The notes below the pieces were generated by a model, which saw nothing but the letters and a program-made list of their open reading frames with translations, had not been told where the DNA came from and ran no database searches. From Woronichinia naegeliana WA131 (GTDB lineage Bacteria > Cyanobacteriota > Cyanobacteriia > Cyanobacteriales > Microcystaceae): DNA of 64,000 bases. The stretch covers positions 4,092,001 to 4,156,000 of the forward strand of contig CP073041.1 of the NCBI GenBank assembly GCA_025370055.1, in the 5' to 3' direction. Below are positions 26,952-36,138 of the stretch, piece by piece; within the stretch, counting starts at the first letter, position 1, and every line of letters starts with the position of its first letter. Position numbers and translations under genes: made by a program.

Positions 26952-28409
26952 ATGCGAGTTGCGATCGTTGGAGCGGGATTAGCAGGATTGGCCACCGCCA
27001 TTGACTTGGTGGATGCGGGCTGCGAGGTAGAAATTTTTGAATCCCGTCCTTTTGTGGGGGGAAAAGTGAGCAGTTGGGTGGACAATGAGGGCAATCATAT
27101 TGAAATGGGGCTGCACGTCTTTTTTGGCTGTTACTATAACCTCTTTGCCTTGATGGAAAAGGTAGGGGCGATCGCCAATTTGCGGTTAAAACAGCACACT
27201 CATACTTTTGTGAATAAGGGAGGACGCATCGGAGAATTAGATTTTCGCTTTATTACCGGCGCACCTTTTAACGGTTTAAAGGCCTTTTTTACCACTTCTC
27301 AACTATCAACCGTCGATAAATTAGCCAATTCTTTAGCGTTAGGAACTAGTCCGATCGTGCGGGGTTTAATTGACTTTGAAGGTGCGATGAGAAATATTCG
27401 AGCCTTAGATTCAATTAGCTTTGCTGATTGGTTTCGTAAGCAGGGGGGAAATGAGGGTAGTCTCAGAAAAATGTGGGATCCGATCGCCTATGCCCTAGGG
27501 TTTATTAATACTGAAGATATTTCGGCCCGTTGTATGCTGACTATTTTTCAGTTTTTTGCCGCTAAAACTGAGGCTTCAGTCCTACGAATGTTGGAAGGCT
27601 CTCCCTATGAATATTTACATAAACCGATTATTAATTACCTGGAGCAACGGGGAGTAAAAATTCACACTCGTCGTCAAGTTCGGGAAATTTATTTTGAAGG
27701 AACTGGAGAACAAACTAGGGTTACAGGCTTAAGTATTGCCCAGGGTGAAAACCTAGAAACGATTATCGCCGATGCCTATGTCTGTGCCTGTGATGTGCCA
27801 GGAATTCAACGCCTTTTACCGCAGCCATGGCGAGAAATGCCATTCTTTGACAATATCTATCAACTCGATACCATTCCCGTTGCTACTGTGCAATTACGCT
27901 TTGATGGTTGGGTGACAGAATTAAACGATCCAGCGCAACAAAAACAACTAGGAAAAGCTCTCGGTTTAGATAATTTGCTTTACACCGCCGATGCTGATTT
28001 TTCCTGTTTTGCCGATTTGGCCCTAACCAGTCCGGCTGATTATTACCGTGAAGGTCAAGGTTCCTTAATGCAATTAGTCTTAACACCAGGCGATCCCTTT
28101 ATTAAACAAAAAAATGAAGATATTGCCCATCATGTTCTCGCCCAGGTCAAAGAATTATTTCCCTCCGCCCGTGATCTGAATATGACCTGGTTCAGTGTGG
28201 TGAAATTGGCCCAGTCTCTTTACCGCGAAGCTCCTGGTATGGATCGCTTTCGTCCTAGCCAAAAAACGGCGATCGCTAACTTTTTCCTAGCCGGTAGTTA
28301 TACCCAACAGGACTATATTGATAGCATGGAAGGAGCCACCCTTTCCGGCAAACAAGCGGCCCAGGCAATCTTAGAAACTGCCGAAAACTTAAAAATTCAA
28401 AAACCTTAA
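26952..28409 (+). CDS. crtQ: Zeta-carotene desaturase (CrtQ/ZDS type)
   Basis: A 485-residue FAD-dependent desaturase that converts zeta-carotene to lycopene at the membrane. The N-terminal dinucleotide fold is [21 protein letters not shown] with the FAD-contacting [10 protein letters not shown]. The C-terminal [23 protein letters not shown] is the conserved carotenoid-oxidoreductase FAD motif. Full length for the plant/cyanobacterial type, distinct from bacterial CrtI. Its stop overlaps the start of the SRPBCC gene, so the two are translationally coupled. Confidence 0.93.
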   Translation: MRVAIVGAGLAGLATAIDLVDAGCEVEIFESRPFVGGKVSSWVDNEGNHIEMGLHVFFGCYYNLFALMEKVGAIANLRLKQHTHTFVNKGGRIGELDFRFITGAPFNGLKAFFTTSQLSTVDKLANSLALGTSPIVRGLIDFEGAMRNIRALDSISFADWFRKQGGNEGSLRKMWDPIAYALGFINTEDISARCMLTIFQFFAAKTEASVLRMLEGSPYEYLHKPIINYLEQRGVKIHTRRQVREIYFEGTGEQTRVTGLSIAQGENLETIIADAYVCACDVPGIQRLLPQPWREMPFFDNIYQLDTIPVATVQLRFDGWVTELNDPAQQKQLGKALGLDNLLYTADADFSCFADLALTSPADYYREGQGSLMQLVLTPGDPFIKQKNEDIAHHVLAQVKELFPSARDLNMTWFSVVKLAQSLYREAPGMDRFRPSQKTAIANFFLAGSYTQQDYIDSMEGATLSGKQAAQAILETAENLKIQKP

Positions 28410-28858
28410 TGATCATGGCCAACTGGTTAGAACATAGCGTACAAATTGAAGTCGATGCCCCAATTGATCTCGTCTGGAGTCTTTGGTCTGATCTAGAGCA
28501 AATGCCTCGCTGGATGAAATGGATTGAATCAGTCAAAATATTGGAAGATAACGCCGACTTATCCCGTTGGCAATTGGCAACAGGGGGTTTTGAGTTTAGC
28601 TGGCTTTCTCGTATTGTTAAGCTGGTTCCCAATCAACTCATTCAATGGGAATCGGTGGATGGCTTGCCCAATCGGGGAACCGTGCGTTTCTATGATCGTC
28701 ATGACAAAAGTATTGTACGTCTAACGATCGCCTATGCCATTCCTGGTTGGCTAGGAAAATTGATGGACAATCTCTTTTTAGGCAAAGTTGTAGAATCGAC
28801 CATTCAAGCCGATCTAGAACGCTTTCGAGAGTATATTGCTCAAGTCCAAAACCGCTAA
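28409..28858 (+). CDS. SRPBCC (START/cyclase-like) family protein
   Basis: A 149-residue lipid/polyketide-binding fold protein (VQIEVDAPIDLVWSLWSDLEQMPRWMKWIESV). It overlaps the crtQ stop by one base (TAATG) and is the usual downstream neighbour of crtQ in cyanobacteria, suggesting a role with carotenoids, perhaps carrying hydrophobic intermediates; this is inference. An ATG two codons later (28415) is the alternative start. An AT-rich inverted repeat follows it. Confidence 0.85.
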   Translation: MIMANWLEHSVQIEVDAPIDLVWSLWSDLEQMPRWMKWIESVKILEDNADLSRWQLATGGFEFSWLSRIVKLVPNQLIQWESVDGLPNRGTVRFYDRHDKSIVRLTIAYAIPGWLGKLMDNLFLGKVVESTIQADLERFREYIAQVQNR

Positions 28859-28865
28859 TTTAGTT

Positions 28866-28892
28866 ACTTTTAAAAAATTGTTTTTAAAAAGT
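28866..28892. terminator. AT-rich hairpin between convergent genes
   Basis: ACTTTTAAAAA and TTTTTAAAAAGT pair with one mismatch around a short loop, between the SRPBCC stop and the convergent TM2 gene stop. Confidence 0.35.
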
Positions 28893-28898
28893 TGCTTG

Positions 28899-29426
28899 TC
28901 AAATATCAAAATAATAGCGTACTGCCCCCGATTCAGTATCATTGCCCACCTGGACAATACCTTTTCTCATGCCATCCTGTAAAACTTTTTCTGTTTCATC
29001 GGCCGTAAGACCTGTGGCCATCATGGCCTGAGCGAGGGAAAGACTATTCCCTTTTTGAGCAGCATAGTCAATCAGTTGGTGTAGAGGGCTTTGGTTAACA
29101 ACTTTTTTTGATCCCCAAAGAGTTTCCTGCAATTTGTTATCTAAACGATCCAATTTCTGGAGAATTTGCTGGCCTAAAACAAGCGGGCCAATCTGACTAG
29201 AGGGTGGCAAAAAGCTAGGAGAGCGTTGCTCATTTTCATTGACCATTTTAGGAATTAAAAAAAGATCCACGAACTGCCCGACAAAACAAAGTCCACTAGT
29301 ACAAAGCCAAAGAACACCAGTGATCGGTTTACCCAGATAGAAACGATGAATTCCCGATAAGCCAAAGAAACCTAATGCCCAGAGTAAATAAGCAACCGAG
29401 AGATTTTTACCAGCAGGATACGCCAT
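28899..29426 (-). CDS. TM2 domain membrane protein
   Basis: A 175-residue protein. The N-terminal half is a TM2 domain with two helices around the conserved GLSGIHRFYLGKPITGVLWL. The C-terminal half is soluble and helical (LSLAQAMMATGLTADETEKVLQDGMRKG), resembling a small winged-helix. The function of TM2 proteins is poorly known. The ATG at 29426 (MAYPAGKNLSVAYLLWALG) is preferred over that at 29438. Confidence 0.75.
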   Translation of the reverse strand: MAYPAGKNLSVAYLLWALGFFGLSGIHRFYLGKPITGVLWLCTSGLCFVGQFVDLFLIPKMVNENEQRSPSFLPPSSQIGPLVLGQQILQKLDRLDNKLQETLWGSKKVVNQSPLHQLIDYAAQKGNSLSLAQAMMATGLTADETEKVLQDGMRKGIVQVGNDTESGAVRYYFDI

Positions 29427-29649
29427 AGCGGAATGCAAAAATAATGGTGGGAGGAAATACGAATTGTTAATCAGCCCCGCTTAAGTCGGTTCAAAAGATT
29501 CAAGCGATTCACTTTTCAGTGTAACGGTTTACTCGCTAAACGGCGATCGCTTTTTTATACCATCAAAATCAGAACCCAGATTCACGCCTTATCCCTCTCT
29601 CAACTGGAGACTTTGGGTGAGGCGTTGTTGGATTTTACAAAACCCGATG

Positions 29650-30261
29650 TTATGACTCTGCTACAAAACTAACACGACGATAAATTTCTTGCAACGGAAG
29701 TTCGACTTTTAAACTTTCTAGAGTGATTATTTGATTAAGTTGGTCGTAGGTTTGTAATTGCCAGCGATCGCCCTGTTCTAGTCTGAAATATTGCTCAACG
29801 TAAGGTTCAGTTTGGCTAACGACCAGATATTCACAAAAACTCGGTATGGAACGATATTTTCTAAATTTATCACCGCGATCATAAGCTTCTGTAGAGGGAG
29901 AAAGTACTTCTACAATGAATAAGGGATTGAGAATTTCGTCTGTGCGATCGCCGTTAAATTCTGGTGCGCCATTAACGACAAGAATATCTGCATAGGTTCC
30001 CTGATTAAAATTGGGAATCCAGATCCGCATATCGCCATTGTAAACCTGAAAATTTGTCCCACGAACGGAAATATTGAGGCAAGTCGTGATTTCTACAGCA
30101 ATACGACTATGGGTTGCGGTTCCTCCAGACATAACAATCATTTCTCCATTGCAATATTCATAACGCTCCTCGGAAATTTCTGCGATCGCCCGATATTCTT
30201 CCAAGGAGACAAAGGTTTTAGCGACTGTCGCAATAGTCGGTTTTTCTTGAGCAATAACCAT
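29650..30261 (-). CDS. Uma2/DUF820 family PD-(D/E)XK endonuclease-like protein
   Basis: A 203-residue member of the Uma2 (DUF820) family, highly expanded in cyanobacteria. Motifs are FVSLEEYRAIAEISEERYEYCNGEMI, TYADILVVNG, and PLFIVEVLSPSTEAYDRGDKFRKYRSIPS, where D...ExL is the putative nuclease core. Biological role is unknown. A second member lies at 51572-52258. The 235 bases between it and the next gene contain only a short protein-like scrap (TAREGRLLEWTIFDNGRPEG) of unknown origin. Confidence 0.8.
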   Translation of the reverse strand: MVIAQEKPTIATVAKTFVSLEEYRAIAEISEERYEYCNGEMIVMSGGTATHSRIAVEITTCLNISVRGTNFQVYNGDMRIWIPNFNQGTYADILVVNGAPEFNGDRTDEILNPLFIVEVLSPSTEAYDRGDKFRKYRSIPSFCEYLVVSQTEPYVEQYFRLEQGDRWQLQTYDQLNQIITLESLKVELPLQEIYRRVSFVAES

Positions 30262-30496
30262 GTTTGTTCTCCTCAGATATTCTATAAGTTAATTTTATCG
30301 TTATTTTTTAAGGATCGTGGGAGGGCGATCGCCTTGGCTTCAGCATGGACAGCACGGGAAGGCAGACTACTAGAATGGACGATCTTTGATAATGGCCGCC
30401 CCGAAGGGAAAGATGTTAAACCACTGATAACGCTTTATTACATAACTAAGGTCAGTGCATTGCTCTTAATGTGATTCTAAACTAGGATAAGATTAA

Positions 30497-31567
30497 ATGA
30501 CTAATCTTATTTGTCCTATGTTGGAAATCTCTAAGGCCGACATCCTTAACCGTCTTCGGTTTGATAATCCCTGGTGGGAAACGGGTCAGCAGGAAAAGAT
30601 TGCCTATGAGCATACCCCACGGCGTAAATATTTTGAGCCATTTCATCAACAAATTCTGGATCGGACAGTGCGGCGGGCGATCGTATTGATGGGGCCAAGA
30701 CGGGTAGGTAAAACTGTGATGGTTTATCACAGTATTCGCGCTCTTCTTGATGCAGGGATTGAGGGCAACAAAATTTTATATTTATCCCTAGAAACGCCAC
30801 TCTATACGGGATTACCGCTAGAACGCTTAGTTAATTATTTTCAAGAATTGTTTAATCACAAGCGCGATGATCAATTATTTATCTATTTTGATGAGATTCA
30901 ATATCTTCGAGACTGGGAAATTCATCTAAAATCCTTGGTTGATTCCTTTGCGGAGTATCGTTTTGTGGTTACGGGTTCGGCGGCGGCAGCACTACGTTTT
31001 AAAAGTAATGAATCAGGGGCAGGGCGTTTCAGTGATTATATTTTACCACCGTTAACCTTTGCAGAATATTTAATGTTTATTGATCGAGAAGCTGAACTAA
31101 TTCAACAAGCAAAATTTAATAGCCAGATTGAGGAACTTAATCAAGAGTTTGTTAACTATCTCAATTTCGGTGGCTATCCCGAAGCTGTTTTTTCAGAGAC
31201 GATTAGACAAAATCCTGGACAATATATCAAAAGTGACATTATTGACAAAGTTTTACTGCGTGATCTCCCCAGTCTTTATGGAATTAGTGATATTCAAGAA
31301 TTAAATCGGCTATTTACAACATTGGCTTACAATTCAGGTAATGAGGTAAGTTTGGATGCTTTATCTAAATCATCGGGAGTGGCAAAAAATACGATCAAAC
31401 GCTATTTAGAATATCTAGAAGCTGCTTTTTTGATTCGACGAGTGGAGAGAATTGATCAAAATGCTAAACGGTTTAAACGCGCAGTCGGTTTTAAGGTTTA
31501 TTTAACCAATCCCTCCATGCGATCGGCCTTATTTGGAAAACTTGACGCTGATGCTGAGGCGATGTGA
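30497..31567 (+). CDS. AAA ATPase with DUF4143 region, prematurely stopped
   Basis: A 356-residue AAA-type ATPase. Walker A is GPRRVGKT, Walker B is LFIYFDEIQYL and the sensor is FVVTGSAAAAL. The domain order ATPase then helical wHTH/DUF4143 (DALSKSSGVAKNTIKRYLEYLEAAFLIRRVERI) is standard. It ends at an in-frame TGA (31565-31567) in the middle of the DUF4143 domain, and the same frame continues as the next entry. The likely start is the internal ATG at 30518 (MLEISKADILNRLRFDNPWW). Such ATPases are often accessory genes of unknown function. Confidence 0.75.
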   Translation: MTNLICPMLEISKADILNRLRFDNPWWETGQQEKIAYEHTPRRKYFEPFHQQILDRTVRRAIVLMGPRRVGKTVMVYHSIRALLDAGIEGNKILYLSLETPLYTGLPLERLVNYFQELFNHKRDDQLFIYFDEIQYLRDWEIHLKSLVDSFAEYRFVVTGSAAAALRFKSNESGAGRFSDYILPPLTFAEYLMFIDREAELIQQAKFNSQIEELNQEFVNYLNFGGYPEAVFSETIRQNPGQYIKSDIIDKVLLRDLPSLYGISDIQELNRLFTTLAYNSGNEVSLDALSKSSGVAKNTIKRYLEYLEAAFLIRRVERIDQNAKRFKRAVGFKVYLTNPSMRSALFGKLDADAEAM

Positions 31568-31570
31568 GCC

Positions 31571-31921
31571 ATGACTGAAACCGCCATTTTTAGCCAATGG
31601 CAACATAACAGAAAGGCTGAACTTTACTATGCTCGTTGGGATACGGGAGAAATTGATATTGTTCATCTCGATCCTGTCTTGCAATCACCTGTTTGGATGG
31701 TTGAAGTAAAATGGAGCGATCGCCCTTATAAATTTAATTCCGAGCTTGATAATTGTGTTAAGTTTGTTAACAAAAATCTAGGTATAGCTCAACGAGCTTT
31801 AGTCACAAGTCGAACTATTCGAGCAAGTGATTTTATGTATAAAGGAGTCAAATTTGCGTTTGAACCAGCTAGTCTATATGCCCATCAACTAGGGATTAAT
31901 CTCCTACGTTATATCAAATGA
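31571..31921 (+). CDS. C-terminal part of the DUF4143 ATPase (same frame after TGA)
   Basis: This 116-residue stretch is in exactly the same frame as the preceding ATPase, separated only by TGA GCC. It supplies the missing C-terminal nuclease-like part: ETAIFSQWQHNRKAELYYARWDTGEIDIVHL and WMVEVKWSDRPYKF, the usual E...D...ExK pattern of DUF4143 proteins. One nonsense mutation explains both ORFs; alternatively the two halves could be made separately, since ATG 31571 is available. Confidence 0.7.
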   Translation: MTETAIFSQWQHNRKAELYYARWDTGEIDIVHLDPVLQSPVWMVEVKWSDRPYKFNSELDNCVKFVNKNLGIAQRALVTSRTIRASDFMYKGVKFAFEPASLYAHQLGINLLRYIK

Positions 31922-31949
31922 ATTCTAGTCAATACGGCTTTTCAGCCTA

Positions 31950-33434
31950 TCACTGATCTTGAGTATAGATAGTCCCCTGTTTTAATGCTTCGGCTGCTTT
32001 TTGCAATTCAATCCCTAAATAACCAATATGGTCAGGTTGAATGGCTGGAGTTGCTGCACAAATCTCACGAATTAATTTTAACGGATTTTTGCCTGCATAA
32101 CAAGCGACAACTTCCCCACTCCCCGCAGTGGTTTGTTGTACTGTAATTTCTCCAGCTTGTAACTCAATCAAAAAATTACCTGAAGGATCAAAATAGTCCC
32201 GTTGACGCATAATTTGATTATATTGGGTCGCAATTAATTTATCCACATTTTCCCAGGTATCATCATAAATATGGGCTGATTGACTAATGGTAATTAATGG
32301 CCCCATTGTTAAATTATACTCAGAACGTTGAGCAATTTGATCTCGAATATGTTGCTGTAATGCGCGTAAACCCATCGCATTGGCAGGCCAAGCTGCGAAC
32401 ATATCATTACTTCTTAAGGTCGCTGTTAACGATAGTTCATTATCTACCACCCGCGCCCAAAGATGATTTAAACAAGGACTCCCGCCTTTTTCGTGATCCT
32501 TTACATCCCAAAGGGACATTACCCCACTGGCCGCATCAATTTCACCAATTAATTTTAAAATAACCTGTTCAATTTGATCTCGCCCAAAACACGATCGCAG
32601 TCGTTGACCGTAGGTATATTTAACGCCTTCGGTGTAGGGAGCATCCTCTAAAATTTGGGGAATATAATCTTGAATAAAAGCGGGATCAATGGGTAAAAAG
32701 TTGGGTTCAGGAAAATAAAATTCTTTAGGTTCATCGGTAATAACCGCCACTAAATCAATTAATTCTTGCCATTTACCATCGTAGCCTGTCGGTCGAATAG
32801 TTCCCGTTGTTTTAATACGATGTAAAATTTTTACCCAGGTTTCAGCAATCGTTTTTCCTTCTATGCGATGACCATAACGCGGGCCTGGTAATACGGTGGG
32901 AATAGATTCAGCTTGGGGAAATAATAGGGCTTCTCCCCAGGATTTCAAGCTTGGTTTAGTCGCCAATTCTTTAACTAAGGCGATCGCCTCTTTACTGGAT
33001 TTAAAAGATTTATATTGAATAGATGTGCGTAACTTTTCTAAAACATCAGCAGGAATTTCAGGATCAATATAACCTGTAACGGTGGAGTTAATGATCCAAC
33101 AACCTCGCCCTGTATCGGTCTTACCCGCTCGAAAACCTTGCTCAAAAAAATCGAATAGACATTGACCCCCTCCTGCATTTTTATCTTCTCTAGTGGCATC
33201 TAAAATCACTAGATAACGCACATGGGGATTGGCCAACAAATTACGAATTAAAGGGCCAATTCCCCGCGTCGGACTATAAAGATTACCAATTACAGCGTAG
33301 TCTTCAGGGGTCAACTGTTTGGCGATCGCCTGTCGTACTGTCCAACCCGTAATCAGAGCCGTTTGCCCGTGACCACAGAGGAGTTGATTTGGTTTATAGT
33401 GGGGGGTATAGGTAAACATCAAACTTTGATCCAT
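31950..33434 (-). CDS. Thymidylate-synthase-like protein with N-terminal MtrA-like domain
   Basis: A 494-residue fusion. The first ~180 residues resemble the MtrA family (DYAVIGNLYSPTRGIGPLIRNLLANPHVRYLVI). The middle and C-terminal region resembles the thymidylate synthase/dCMP hydroxymethylase superfamily (GSPCLNHLWARVVDNELSLT, then LRSNDMFAAWPANAMGL), and a DUF4346-like tail may follow. Fusions of this kind are annotated as thymidylate synthase in cyanobacteria, but the reaction is not established here. The frame opens at a TTG at 33494; the ATG at 33434 is preferred. A 220-bp imperfect duplicate of its 5' part lies at 34163-34386. Confidence 0.65.
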   Translation of the reverse strand: MDQSLMFTYTPHYKPNQLLCGHGQTALITGWTVRQAIAKQLTPEDYAVIGNLYSPTRGIGPLIRNLLANPHVRYLVILDATREDKNAGGGQCLFDFFEQGFRAGKTDTGRGCWIINSTVTGYIDPEIPADVLEKLRTSIQYKSFKSSKEAIALVKELATKPSLKSWGEALLFPQAESIPTVLPGPRYGHRIEGKTIAETWVKILHRIKTTGTIRPTGYDGKWQELIDLVAVITDEPKEFYFPEPNFLPIDPAFIQDYIPQILEDAPYTEGVKYTYGQRLRSCFGRDQIEQVILKLIGEIDAASGVMSLWDVKDHEKGGSPCLNHLWARVVDNELSLTATLRSNDMFAAWPANAMGLRALQQHIRDQIAQRSEYNLTMGPLITISQSAHIYDDTWENVDKLIATQYNQIMRQRDYFDPSGNFLIELQAGEITVQQTTAGSGEVVACYAGKNPLKLIREICAATPAIQPDHIGYLGIELQKAAEALKQGTIYTQDQ

Positions 33435-33553
33435 CTGAAACGATAAGGGTATATAATTAGGGTTGTGAGAGGAGAGATACCTTTCCCTCAACAACTTTTT
33501 GATTTTACATCGTTAAGATTACTAAATTTTAAAATTTAAAAAAATTGTTAGTT

Positions 33554-33793
33554 ATGGTTGCTTTAAATAATCAAAAAAACTTATTGGATCAAGCTCATCT
33601 TCATCTTGGCCAGTTATCTGAAGATAGATTAAAAGTTGCTGTAGATTTTTTAGCCTATTTACAACAAAAGGATGAATGGGAAGCAACGGAAAAACTGTTA
33701 AATATACCTGATTTTGAGCAAGAATTGCTAGAGGCCCAAGAAGAACTCAAGCGAGGTGACATTGTTTCCTTAGAGAGTATCTATCGCTCGTAA
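33554..33793 (+). CDS. Small antitoxin-like protein
   Basis: A 79-residue acidic, helical protein (LLDQAHLHLGQLSEDRLKVAVDFLAYLQQKDEWEATEKLL) resembling cyanobacterial antitoxins that accompany RelE-type toxins. The ATG at 33554 is preferred to a TTG at 33545. Its 3' end overlaps the stop of a broken RelE gene on the opposite strand by a dozen bases, so this pair is convergent rather than a standard operon. Confidence 0.55.
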   Translation: MVALNNQKNLLDQAHLHLGQLSEDRLKVAVDFLAYLQQKDEWEATEKLLNIPDFEQELLEAQEELKRGDIVSLESIYRS

Positions 33794-34045
33794 GCTTCTA
33801 TTCTGGGAGAAATGATTAATATAATCACAATTTTTCCCTCTTCGTTAACAGAATAGATGACGCGCCAATCACCAATACGATAATGCAGTTTTCCTAAAAG
33901 TTTTCCCTGTAAAGGTTTAATATTTGGATGGTTGTACGGATTATTTTCAAGTTGTTCAAAACAACGATTGAGTTTATGTTAGCAAGGATGAGTTTGCTTT
34001 GCTGTAAACTTTTTCGGCTTTTTTCGTTAACTGAATGTTATACAT
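33781..34045 (-). pseudogene. RelE/ParE-type toxin, frameshifted
   Basis: The N-terminal frame reads MYNIQLTKKAEKVYSKANSS and hits a stop. A second frame gives LNRCFEQLENNPYNHPNIKP, GKLHYRIGDWRVIYSVNEEG and IIISPRIEAYER-like ends, the hallmark RelE C-terminus with its GDWRVIY strand. Small indels near 33980 break the gene. It is convergent with the antitoxin-like gene. Confidence 0.7.
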
Positions 34046-34162
34046 AAATCTTTCATTTTTACAAGAAAATCATTTGAACCTATCTCCTGCATCAGAGGAC
34101 AGAGCAACCTTCGACTCAACAATTTTTATTGTTACATCGTTGTCATAAATTTTATTGACATC

Positions 34163-34386
34163 CCCCGCATTTTTATCTTCTCTGGTGGCATCTAAAATCA
34201 CTAGATAACGTACATGAGGATTAGCCAACAAATTACGAATTAAAGGGCCAATTCCCCGCGTCGGACTATAAAGATTACCAATTACAGCGTAGTCTTCGAG
34301 GAGCAACTGTTTGGCGATCGCCTGTCGTACTGTCCAGTCTGTAATTAGAGCCGTTTGCCCGTGACCACAGAGGAGTTGATTGGGTT
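34163..34386 (-). pseudogene. Duplicate fragment of the thymidylate-synthase-like gene
   Basis: About 220 bases match 33170-33390 with roughly a dozen differences and encode the same TALITDW... and EDYAVIGNLYSPTRGIGPLI region, ending in the same DATREDKNAG. Both flanks are unrelated. It is a partial duplication rather than a gene. Confidence 0.8.
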
Positions 34387-34466
34387 AAACAGAAAAAAAC
34401 TGGGGTACTGATAACCAGCAACCCAGCAACGTCTTGAGATTGACGGAGGTTACAAACCTAAAAAAT

Positions 34467-34613
34467 TTAGAGAATACCGAAAAAGTGAAGAACACCTTGA
34501 CCAGAGACGAGTTCAAGGATCAGAGCCGCAGAGAAACCAATCATAGCCAGACGGCCGTTCCAATTTTCTGCGAAGGTGGTAAAGCCAAATTTGCCGTTAG
34601 ATTCGTTGTTCAT
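34467..34613 (-). CDS. hli: High-light-inducible protein (Hli/SCP)
   Basis: A 48-residue one-helix protein of the chlorophyll a/b-binding superfamily. It starts [20 protein letters not shown] and has the chlorophyll-binding signature [19 protein letters not shown] with the Glu and Asn ligands. Such proteins bind chlorophyll and carotenoid in thylakoids and protect photosystem assembly intermediates under stress. The gene stands alone, with 270 bases upstream before the glycosyltransferase stop. Confidence 0.93.
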   Translation of the reverse strand: MNNESNGKFGFTTFAENWNGRLAMIGFSAALILELVSGQGVLHFFGIL

Positions 34614-34887
34614 GGTCTTTAAGTAAAGTAATGTTACGGTCTGCGAGATTTATATTAAGAATTATAACGAGTAATTGCAAAAATAGCAAGGGTATGATTG
34701 TAGATTGCTGATCGGTGGCTATCAAGTGGTCATCAAGTGGCTATCTAAAAGCAAAGCCCAGCCCCTGTCCTGGGGATGAGACTCTTTTTCTGACAGGGTT
34801 AGCGCGATCGCCGGTAGCTCGGAGAATCAAACTTCCCTAACCCTAGAACAAGGTTAAGCAATACTATCTAACTAGTCTGTGCCTTAT

Positions 34888-35955
34888 CTACAAATTATCT
34901 AATATAGTCTGGGCAATTGTTTCAGCCCCATTTTTATCTAGTTTGGAGCTTTGGCGAGGTGGGGATAGGGGTTGATGGAGAAAATCCCAATCGCCTCTGA
35001 AGAATTCGTCATGGGGAATTATCTGGTGTTGGCTGTAGTCCTGTAAACCCTTTAATAAAATGGCCGCTTCTGCAAAGCCATCCCTGGTCAGCGAAATTAA
35101 AGGAACTTCTAAACGTAAAACCTCGGCAAAAGTGCTGAATCCTGGCTTAGAAATAACGCGATCGCAGAAGGGCATAAAATCAACTGGTCGATAATGATAA
35201 TCAGTCACCTTAATCAATTGAGGAAGACTGGGAGCCTGCTGATCAAAGGTAATAAATTGCCAATCGGGAAATTGTTCTAAATTCTGGTAAGGAATACTTT
35301 GTAGTCCTAAACCCCCAAAGGTCAGTAGCACCGTTTTGGTTGATTTTAGGCCAAAGGTTTCGATCAGATGCGCTTTTGAATAGTAGGGTTCTCCTCCCGT
35401 TAAACCCACATCAGTTATCTCGGGAAAAATACTCATGGGTTCGCAGAGGGGTAAGCGAAATAAGCGATCGCAGTTTTGATAATCCCGTTCGATCTGATCC
35501 ACAATGTCTTGAAAATCCGCCCCCCAGTCTCGATAAATAAAATTCCAGCCAAAATTACTCATCATCCAACAGGGAATTCCCGCTTTATGGGCGATCGCCA
35601 CTGCTAGGGCGGGAATGTCGGCTAAGACCAAATTTACCCGATTATTGAGTAGATAATTAACCTCAGTGGCAATTAAACGATTTTGGTGAGTATAAATAGT
35701 CTGCATTTGCCGTAGGGTTTCAGCGTGATCCATCTGTAAACTATCTGCCTGAATTACGCCCACATCAAAAGTACAGGAACGGTGAATGAAATCCCCCTCA
35801 ATATAAGCTTCCAACAGCCAGCGAGGACTACGGGTTGCTAGGATTAGCAAACTATCAGGACATAATTTTTGGATCTGGTTAGCCACACAGGCGACCCGAA
35901 CGGCATGACCAAAACCGTGACCTGTTACGGCAAAATAAATGATCGGTTGCGACAC
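34888..35955 (-). CDS. Glycosyltransferase-like protein (GT28/MurG fold)
   Basis: A 355-residue protein with a GT-B-like layout: N-terminal FAVTGHGFGHAVRVACVANQIQ (glycine-rich acceptor loop) and C-terminal VLLTFGGLGLQSIPYQNLEQ and VISKPGFSTFAEVLRLEVPLI, resembling nucleotide-sugar-binding regions of MurG-like enzymes. No signal peptide or membrane helix is evident. Donor and acceptor are unknown. It is widely conserved in cyanobacteria to my knowledge. The single start at 35955 is unambiguous. Confidence 0.75.
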   Translation of the reverse strand: MSQPIIYFAVTGHGFGHAVRVACVANQIQKLCPDSLLILATRSPRWLLEAYIEGDFIHRSCTFDVGVIQADSLQMDHAETLRQMQTIYTHQNRLIATEVNYLLNNRVNLVLADIPALAVAIAHKAGIPCWMMSNFGWNFIYRDWGADFQDIVDQIERDYQNCDRLFRLPLCEPMSIFPEITDVGLTGGEPYYSKAHLIETFGLKSTKTVLLTFGGLGLQSIPYQNLEQFPDWQFITFDQQAPSLPQLIKVTDYHYRPVDFMPFCDRVISKPGFSTFAEVLRLEVPLISLTRDGFAEAAILLKGLQDYSQHQIIPHDEFFRGDWDFLHQPLSPPRQSSKLDKNGAETIAQTILDNL

Positions 35956-36138
35956 GCTGCTATCCTCAAGGTGAAAAAGCTTTTTTAAACCCTTGCTACT
36001 GTATCATTACGAGCTAGAAGTTGGGTGGCTAGCAAAAAGGGCAATTGTCAGTCATTTTGGGCAAAAATAAAAATATCCTTTGTAAAATCACCGAAAATGT
36101 TATCTTCTACCCTAGAAAAAGCTGATTGAGTCTAGATC

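Noticed and set aside
30302-30496. Short plus-strand ORF TAREGRLLEWTIFDNGRPEG
   Set aside because: Protein-like, but no start, no recognised family and most of the ORF overlaps the Uma2 gene in antisense; too weak for a feature.
31565-31567. Selenocysteine at the in-frame TGA of the ATPase
   Set aside because: No SECIS-like structure or selenium genes are visible, and the position is not catalytic in this family. A nonsense mutation is simpler.
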